Shown: piece after piece, positions 59,021-64,000 of the stretch
Layout of the letters: the number at the start of each line of letters is the position of its first letter
How positions within the stretch are numbered: the first letter of the stretch is position 1
Assembly: GCA_025050535.1 (NCBI GenBank)
Contig: JALBVF010000003.1
Coordinates: 124,001 to 188,000 of the forward strand
DNA: 64,000 nucleotides
Direction: 5' to 3'
From: Candidatus Protistibacter heckmannii
GTDB taxonomy: Bacteria > Pseudomonadota > Gammaproteobacteria > Burkholderiales > Burkholderiaceae
Program-made: the position numbers and the translations under genes
The notes under the pieces: generated by a model
Databases searched by the model: none
Told to the model about the DNA's origin: nothing
Seen by the model: the letters and a program-made list of their open reading frames with translations, nothing else

Positions 59021-60636
59021 ATGGAGACACCGGCCAGCGCCGCTCCCCAGGCACCCGCCGCGACGCCCAGCGCGGCACGCGTGTTTTTCTGGGTCTTCGT
59101 CCTCACGCTGATCGTCAAGCGTCTGGCTTGGCGTGGTCGTGCAGATCACGAACGACGAAGCCTTCTTCACCCAATGGGGCATCCATTCGGACTGGGGCTA
59201 TTACGACCATCCGCCGATGATCGGCTGGTGGCTGGCGCTGCTGGTGCGGATCTCCGACACGCCGCTGATGCTGCGCCTGCCCACCATCCTGCTCTCGAGC
59301 GTGATCGGCCTGAGCATCGTCGACCTGCTGCGCCGCGTCTTCCCGCAACGCGCCCCGGCCCAGGCCTGGCTGGCTGGGGCGGTCTATCTGATGCTGCCGG
59401 TGAGCTGGATCGACATCCTCGTCACTACCGATACGCCGCTGGTTTCCTTCCTCTTCTGCTCGGGCTATGCCTTCGCGCGCGCCGCCCTGAACGAGGGCGC
59501 GCCGGACGCCGCCGCCAAGGCCGGCGGCACCCTGGGCTGGCCCCTGCTCTGCGGCGTCTTTCTCAGTCTGGCCTTCCTGTCGAAGTATTTCACGGTGCTC
59601 ATGGGCGTGGCCTATGCGGCAGCCCTGCTCACCGAGCGCGGCGGCTTCGTGCGGCGCTTCGGCCGGCTGCTTCTGATCGGGCTGGCGGCCCTGCCCTTCA
59701 TTGCCGAGAACGTGGTCTACAACGCCACGCATTGCTGGAACAACATCATGTTCAACCTGATGAACCGCAATGAGGACGTGCATTTCTCGCTCGACACCAT
59801 CGCCACCTATCTGGTGATGATGGCGTATCTGATCACACCCTGGGTGCTGTGGCGCCTGTGGCGCGCGCGCGCCGAACTCCACGGCGCGCAGGCCGAGGGC
59901 GGCCTGGGGGGGACGGCGCGTGCTGCTGCTCTGGCTCGCGCCGATGCTGCTCTTCCTGCTGCTCTCCACGGAGAAGCTGGTTGGCCTGCACTGGGTGCTG
60001 GGCTTCATGCCCTTCGTGCTGGCGACGGCGGGCGCCGTGCTGGCCGCGCCCCGGCTGCGCACCGCGCTCAAATGGACGGCCTGGCTCTCGCTGCCGCATC
60101 TTCTGCTGCTCGCGGTGCTCACGCATGCGCCGCTCTCGCTCTGGTCCAAGTACAAGTTCCACGACGACCTGGCCTTCCTGTTCGACGCGCGGCAGGTCGC
60201 CGCCGCCCTGCACAATGATCTGTCCAAGGATGCGGTGACCATGAGCATGGTGTATTCGCCCGGCGTCATCCTCGCCTACCACGTGCGCGAATACGTGCCG
60301 GTCTTCGGCACGGGACGCTTCCATGCGCGCCAGGACGACGTGCTGGTGGACTTCCGCCAGTTCGACGGCAAGCCGGTGCGCATCTTAAGCCGCGGCAACG
60401 ACGTGCTAAACTACGCCCGCCCCTACTTCCGCGAGGTGCGCACGGTCAAGTTCACGGTGGACGGCATCGACTACTGGTATTTCGACGGCGATGGCTTCAA
60501 CTACGCGGCCTACCGCGAGGGCGTGCTCAAGGAAATCGCGCGCCAGTTCTACCGCATCCCGCTGCCGGTCTGGGGCTGCCCCTTCCTGGAACGCTATGAC
60601 CTCGCCGCCGCCTGCGGAGTGACGCTGCGCAAATGA
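59021..60636 (+). pseudogene. ArnT/GT39-like lipid-sugar transferase, frameshifted
   Basis: Multi-TM glycosyltransferase of the ArnT/PMT superfamily, about 540 codons. METPASAAPQAPAATPSAAR begins at 59021. The first frame ends after LTLIVK near 59125 and resumes as VVQITNDEAFFTQWGIHSDWGYYDHPPMIGWWLALL, holding the DE motif of the first loop and the YDHPP motif. A second shift near 59915 leads to LLLLWLAPMLLFLLLSTEKLVGLHWVL and the periplasmic C-terminal domain. It overlaps the intact ArnT-like gene by four bases. It may transfer a sugar from a polyprenyl carrier. Confidence 0.8.
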
Positions 60637-62198
60637 TCAAGTACCTGTCCGCCGGCAAGGCCGCCCTGCTGTTCGCCGCGCTGCTGCTCTTTCAGTTGAT
60701 CTGGTGGACGGCGGTGCCGCTCTTCGTGCACCATGCGCCGCCGCTGGACGCGGTGGAGATGTATTCCTGGAGCCTCGCGCCGCAGTGGGGCTATTACAAG
60801 CATCCGCCGCTGCCGGTCTGGGTGGTGGCCGCCAGCACCGCGCTCTTCGGCAAGACCCTCTTCGCCTTGCTCACGCCCAGCGCGCTGGCTGTGGCGCTCA
60901 CCTATCTGGCCGTCTGGCTGATCGCGCGGCGCATGTTCCCGGCGCACCTCGCGCTGGCGGGTGTGATGCTCGGCGCGCTCTCGCTCTTTTGCAACCTCTG
61001 GGCGACGGACTTCAACCACAACGTCGCGCAGATGCCGGTCTGGGCCTGGACGCTCGCCGCCTTTTACTTCGCGCTGACCTCGCAGGGCAAGGGCCGCGCC
61101 TGGTGGTGGCTGCTTTGCGGCGCGCTGCTCGGCGCCAATGCGCTCGCCAAGTACACCGCCGCGCTGATGATCCCGCCGGCGCTCTTCCTGCTCGCCTTCG
61201 ACCGCGGCGCGCGGCTCAACTTCAGCACCGGCCGCTTCCTGCTCGGCGCGCTGGGCTGCGCCCTGGTCTTCCTGCCGCATCTGGTCTGGCTGGTACGCAA
61301 CGACTGGATGCCGCTGCACTACGCCGCCGAGCGCATGCAGGAGCTCGCCACGCAGACCTCCTGGGCGGCGGGCTTCTCTTCCTTCATCGCCTATCTGCTG
61401 ATCTCGCATCTGTTCATCCTGATCGCCGCCGCCTGGCTGGGCCGCGGCGCTCCGCCCGACGCGGCGGCCAGCCTCTCGGGCACCTCGGCCGAGGACGCGC
61501 GGCGCGTGTTCAACCGCCGCTTCCTGGTCGTGATGGGCCTGGGGCCGCTGGTGGTGGCGCTGATGTTCGGGCTGACGGGCAAGCCGCTGCATCCGATGTG
61601 GAGCTCGGCCATGCTGCCGCTGGTGGGACTGCTCGCGGTGGGCTGGCTCGAGGACCGCCTGGGCGCGGATGAGGCTACGCGGCGGCTCTGGCGCAGGCGC
61701 TGTCTGGCGGTCTGGCTGGCGCTGCAGCTGGTCTTCGGCGCTTCCTATGTGATCAAGTCGAGCGCGTTTTATTACGGCATCTCGCAGAAGTCGGCGCGCG
61801 CCGTCTATCCCGGTCCGGCGCTCGCGCGCGCGGTGCTCGACGCCTGGAACGCGCGCTTCCCCAGCAAGCCGCTGCGCTATGTGGCGGGCCCGACCTGGGA
61901 AGGCGGCGTGGTGAGCTTCTTCGCGGGCAAGGCCAGCGGGGGGAGCCTCCCCGCGCCGCTGGTGCTGACCGACGGCAACTTCACGCTCACGCCCTGGATC
62001 GCGCCCGAGGACGTGCGCCGCTGCGGTCTGGCCGCCGTGGCACTGAGCGCGGCCGATCTGGGCCGCCTCGCCAGGACGATGGGCGCGCCGCTCGAAGTGC
62101 TGCCCACACTGCGCACCGCGCCCTTCGCGCCGGTGTTCCCGACGGAGGAGCTGGGCCTGACGCTGCTCGCGCCCGCCGGCGACTGCCCGGTGCGATGA
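60633..62198 (+). CDS. ArnT-like lipid A/glycolipid sugar transferase
   Basis: 521-residue integral membrane protein of the ArnT family. It has the catalytic first-loop acidic residues (PPLDAVEMYSWSLAPQWGYYKHPPLPVWVV), about ten further TM helices, and a periplasmic C-terminal domain. ArnT relatives move aminoarabinose or glucosamine from a C55-phosphate carrier to lipid A phosphates. With the GT2, GtrA and deacetylase genes next door this gives a complete set resembling the Bordetella lipid A glucosamine-modification (lgm) system. That link is an inference from gene content. Intact; overlaps the preceding gene (ATGA). Confidence 0.85.
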   Translation: MIKYLSAGKAALLFAALLLFQLIWWTAVPLFVHHAPPLDAVEMYSWSLAPQWGYYKHPPLPVWVVAASTALFGKTLFALLTPSALAVALTYLAVWLIARRMFPAHLALAGVMLGALSLFCNLWATDFNHNVAQMPVWAWTLAAFYFALTSQGKGRAWWWLLCGALLGANALAKYTAALMIPPALFLLAFDRGARLNFSTGRFLLGALGCALVFLPHLVWLVRNDWMPLHYAAERMQELATQTSWAAGFSSFIAYLLISHLFILIAAAWLGRGAPPDAAASLSGTSAEDARRVFNRRFLVVMGLGPLVVALMFGLTGKPLHPMWSSAMLPLVGLLAVGWLEDRLGADEATRRLWRRRCLAVWLALQLVFGASYVIKSSAFYYGISQKSARAVYPGPALARAVLDAWNARFPSKPLRYVAGPTWEGGVVSFFAGKASGGSLPAPLVLTDGNFTLTPWIAPEDVRRCGLAAVALSAADLGRLARTMGAPLEVLPTLRTAPFAPVFPTEELGLTLLAPAGDCPVR

Positions 62199-62271
62199 GT
62201 TGCGCGCCATGGTCCGCGCCGTAAGCGCCGTCCTTGGCCTTCCCATCCTCTGATTTTTTACTTTTCCGCCC

Positions 62272-63270
62272 ATGAGTCTCAATGTCATCTTCGCCGGCAC
62301 GCCGGAATTCGCCAGCCTTGCCCTGGAAGCCATCCACGGCGCGGGCTTCGAGCTACCCCTCGTCCTGACCCAGACCGACCGGCCCGCCGGCCGCGGCATG
62401 CCGCTGGCGGCGAGCACGGTCAAGCAGTTCGCCGCCGCGCAGGGCATCCCCGTGCTGCAGCCGCCCTCGCTCAAGCGCACCGGCCGCTGGCCCGAGGAGG
62501 CCGCCGCCGCGCTGGAGACGCTGCGCAACACGCCGCACGACGTGATGGTGGTGGCCGCCTACGGCCTGATCCTGCCGCAGGAGGTGCTGGACATCGCGCC
62601 GCACGGCTGCCTGAACATCCACGCCTCGCTGCTGCCGCGCTGGCGCGGCGCGGCGCCCATCCAGCGCGCGCTGGAGGCCGGCGACGTGCAGACCGGCGTG
62701 ACCATCATGCAGATGGAGTCCGGCCTGGACACGGGTGGCATGATCTCCCTGGAAGAGCTGCCGATCACCGGCGCCGACACCGGCGCGAGCCTGCACGACA
62801 AGCTCGCCGCGCTGGGCGCGCGGATGATCGTGGAGGCGCTGCGCCAGCTCGAGACCGAGGGCCGGCTCGCGGCCACGCCCCAGCCCGAGGAGGGCGCCTG
62901 CTACGCCGCCAAGCTCAGCAAAGAGGAAGCCGCGCTGGATTTCACGCGCGACGCCCAGACGCTCGCGCGCCGCATCCGCGCCTTCAACCCCGTGCCGGGC
63001 TCGCACGCCCAGCTACGCGAGGGCGCGCAGGCGCTGCAGATCAAGTTCTGGCTGGCCGAGGCGGCCGCCGGGGCGAGCAAGGAGGCGCCGGGCACCATCC
63101 TCGAGGCCAACGGCGACGGCGTGCTCATCGCCTGCGGCGAGGGCGAGGCCAGCAGCATCCTGCGCGTGACCGAGCTGCAAAAGCCAGGCGGCAAGCGCCT
63201 GCCGGCCCGGCAGTTCCTCGCCGGCTACCCGCTGGCGCGCGGTGAACGATTTGTAACAAAAATTTTCTAA
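62272..63270 (+). CDS. fmt: Methionyl-tRNA formyltransferase
   Basis: Formylates initiator Met-tRNA. It has 332 residues. Catalytic residues lie in [27 protein letters not shown] (Asn, His) and [10 protein letters not shown] (Asp). The C-terminal OB-like domain ([22 protein letters not shown]) is complete. It lies between the sugar-lipid island and htpX. Intact. Confidence 0.96.
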   Translation: MSLNVIFAGTPEFASLALEAIHGAGFELPLVLTQTDRPAGRGMPLAASTVKQFAAAQGIPVLQPPSLKRTGRWPEEAAAALETLRNTPHDVMVVAAYGLILPQEVLDIAPHGCLNIHASLLPRWRGAAPIQRALEAGDVQTGVTIMQMESGLDTGGMISLEELPITGADTGASLHDKLAALGARMIVEALRQLETEGRLAATPQPEEGACYAAKLSKEEAALDFTRDAQTLARRIRAFNPVPGSHAQLREGAQALQIKFWLAEAAAGASKEAPGTILEANGDGVLIACGEGEASSILRVTELQKPGGKRLPARQFLAGYPLARGERFVTKIF

Positions 63271-63323
63271 ATCGGGCTTCCAAATCTGCAAATCCGTTTT
63301 CAAGTCCGGGAGGGGACTGCGCC

Positions 63324-64000
63324 ATGTTCAGCTGGATGAAGACCGCCGTGCTGATGGCCGGCATCACGGCCCTGTTTATCGCGATCGGCGACATGATCGG
63401 CGGCGAGCGCGGCATGCTGATGGCCCTGCTGTTCGCCGGCGCGGTGAATTTCTTCAGCTACTGGTTCTCCGACAAGATGGTCTTGTCGATGTACAACGCC
63501 CAGGAGGTCGACGAGACCAGCGCGCCGCATTTCTACGCCACGGTGCGCGAGCTGGCGCAGTGCGCCGGCCTGCCGATGCCGCGCGTCTATCTGATCGACG
63601 AGGAGGCGCCCAACGCTTTCGCCACGGGCCGCAACTCGGAGAACGCGGCGGTGGCCGCGACCACGGGTATCCTGCGCATCCTCGACGCGCGCGAGCTGCG
63701 CGGCGTGATGGCGCATGAGCTCACCCACGTGAAGCACTGCGACATCCTGATCTCCACCATCAGCGCGACCATGGCTGGCGCGATCTCGGCCCTGGCGAAT
63801 TTCGCCATGTTCTTCGGCGGGCGCGACGAGCACGGCCGCCCGGCCAACCCCGTCGCCGGCATCCTGGTGGCCATCCTCGCGCCGATCGCCGCCGCGCTGA
63901 TCCAGATGGCGATCTCGCGCGCCCGCGAATACGAGGCCGACCGCGGCGGCGCGGAAATCTCCGGCGACCCGCGGGCCCTGGCCTCGGCGCTGGACAAGAT
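63324..64000 (+). CDS. htpX: Protease HtpX, N-terminal part
   Basis: Membrane zinc protease of the M48 family that degrades misfolded membrane proteins. The visible 225 residues include two TM helices ([38 protein letters not shown]), the HEXXH site in [15 protein letters not shown], two more hydrophobic helices, and the third-ligand stretch [15 protein letters not shown]. The gene runs off the window end. It follows fmt by 53 bases. Confidence 0.95.
   Translation, partial: MFSWMKTAVLMAGITALFIAIGDMIGGERGMLMALLFAGAVNFFSYWFSDKMVLSMYNAQEVDETSAPHFYATVRELAQCAGLPMPRVYLIDEEAPNAFATGRNSENAAVAATTGILRILDARELRGVMAHELTHVKHCDILISTISATMAGAISALANFAMFFGGRDEHGRPANPVAGILVAILAPIAAALIQMAISRAREYEADRGGAEISGDPRALASALDK

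Noticed and set aside
60594-62531. 645-codon minus-strand open frame opposite the ArnT-like gene
   Set aside because: Arg/Gln/Gly-rich antisense shadow of a well-recognised membrane transferase and fmt.

Overview
The window is high-GC DNA from a betaproteobacterium, most likely order Burkholderiales, family Alcaligenaceae (Bordetella/Achromobacter-like). The pointers are a Bug-family tripartite-tricarboxylate receptor, a GTP-dependent PEP carboxykinase, the order trpE-IS-trpG-trpD-trpC-ung, lpxL-dapF, and dprA/def...fmt-htpX, and a lipid A aminosugar-type glycosyltransferase island between def and fmt. Species cannot be fixed from the sequence alone.

The dominant theme is genome decay. Core genes are almost all open (aceK, can, mltA, apaG, rpe, gph, trpE/G/D/C, ung, an M61 peptidase, dsbC, a ubiH-like gene, dapF, pckG, mnmC, def, fmt, htpX). 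Accessory genes carry stop codons, frameshifts, internal deletions and replaced catalytic residues. I count at least 13 in-frame premature stops (11 TAG, 2 TAA, no TGA) and more than 20 frameshifts. Several lesions cannot be base-calling errors: a thiolase that has lost its nucleophilic Cys and about 20 internal residues, a half-deleted MFS transporter, an in-frame chimera of two polyketide-locus genes, and a partial IS copy truncating an efflux pump gene.

Layout. 1-1.8 kb: end of aceK, then beta-carbonic anhydrase. 1.9-4.9 kb: wrecked leucine/isovalerate catabolism (liu) genes. 5.0-7.1 kb: a Bug solute-binding protein and a divergent broken nitronate monooxygenase-like flavoenzyme. 7.2-12.7 kb: a truncated IS630-family copy abutting a decayed czcCBA-type heavy-metal RND efflux operon. 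13.1-16.4 kb: mltA, a 42-residue membrane peptide, apaG, rpe, gph. 16.4-21.7 kb: tryptophan genes, with a complete IS630 element inserted at the trpE stop codon and a candidate Trp-rich leader peptide before trpG. 21.7-26.3 kb: ung, M61 peptidase, dsbC, ubiH-like. 26.5-28.9 kb: a broken small gene, a broken chemoreceptor and a broken CheY-like gene. 28.9-40.0 kb: a minus-strand aryl-polyene (APE) type II fatty-acid/polyketide-like cluster with overlapping genes. It still has three ketosynthases, a ketoreductase, a dehydratase, an MMPL exporter, a LolA-like carrier, a thioesterase, an AMP ligase and a glycosyltransferase/acyltransferase remnant, but only the dehydratase and one ketosynthase are undamaged. 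40.0-43.5 kb: a rearrangement junction into an lpxL fragment, then dapF, a patatin-like lipase and a membrane-anchored metallophosphoesterase. 43.7-53.4 kb: a deleted MFS transporter, pckG, mnmC, a broken HAL/TAL-type ammonia-lyase of the kind found in APE clusters, and topB. 53.5-64 kb: broken dprA, def, an island of polyisoprenyl-sugar enzymes (deacetylase, GtrA, GT2, HAD-UbiA remnant, two ArnT-like transferases), fmt and the start of htpX.

Together the genes suggest a host-associated lineage keeping central metabolism, envelope maintenance and possibly lipid A modification while losing metal efflux, leucine catabolism, chemosensing, competence and a photoprotective pigment pathway.
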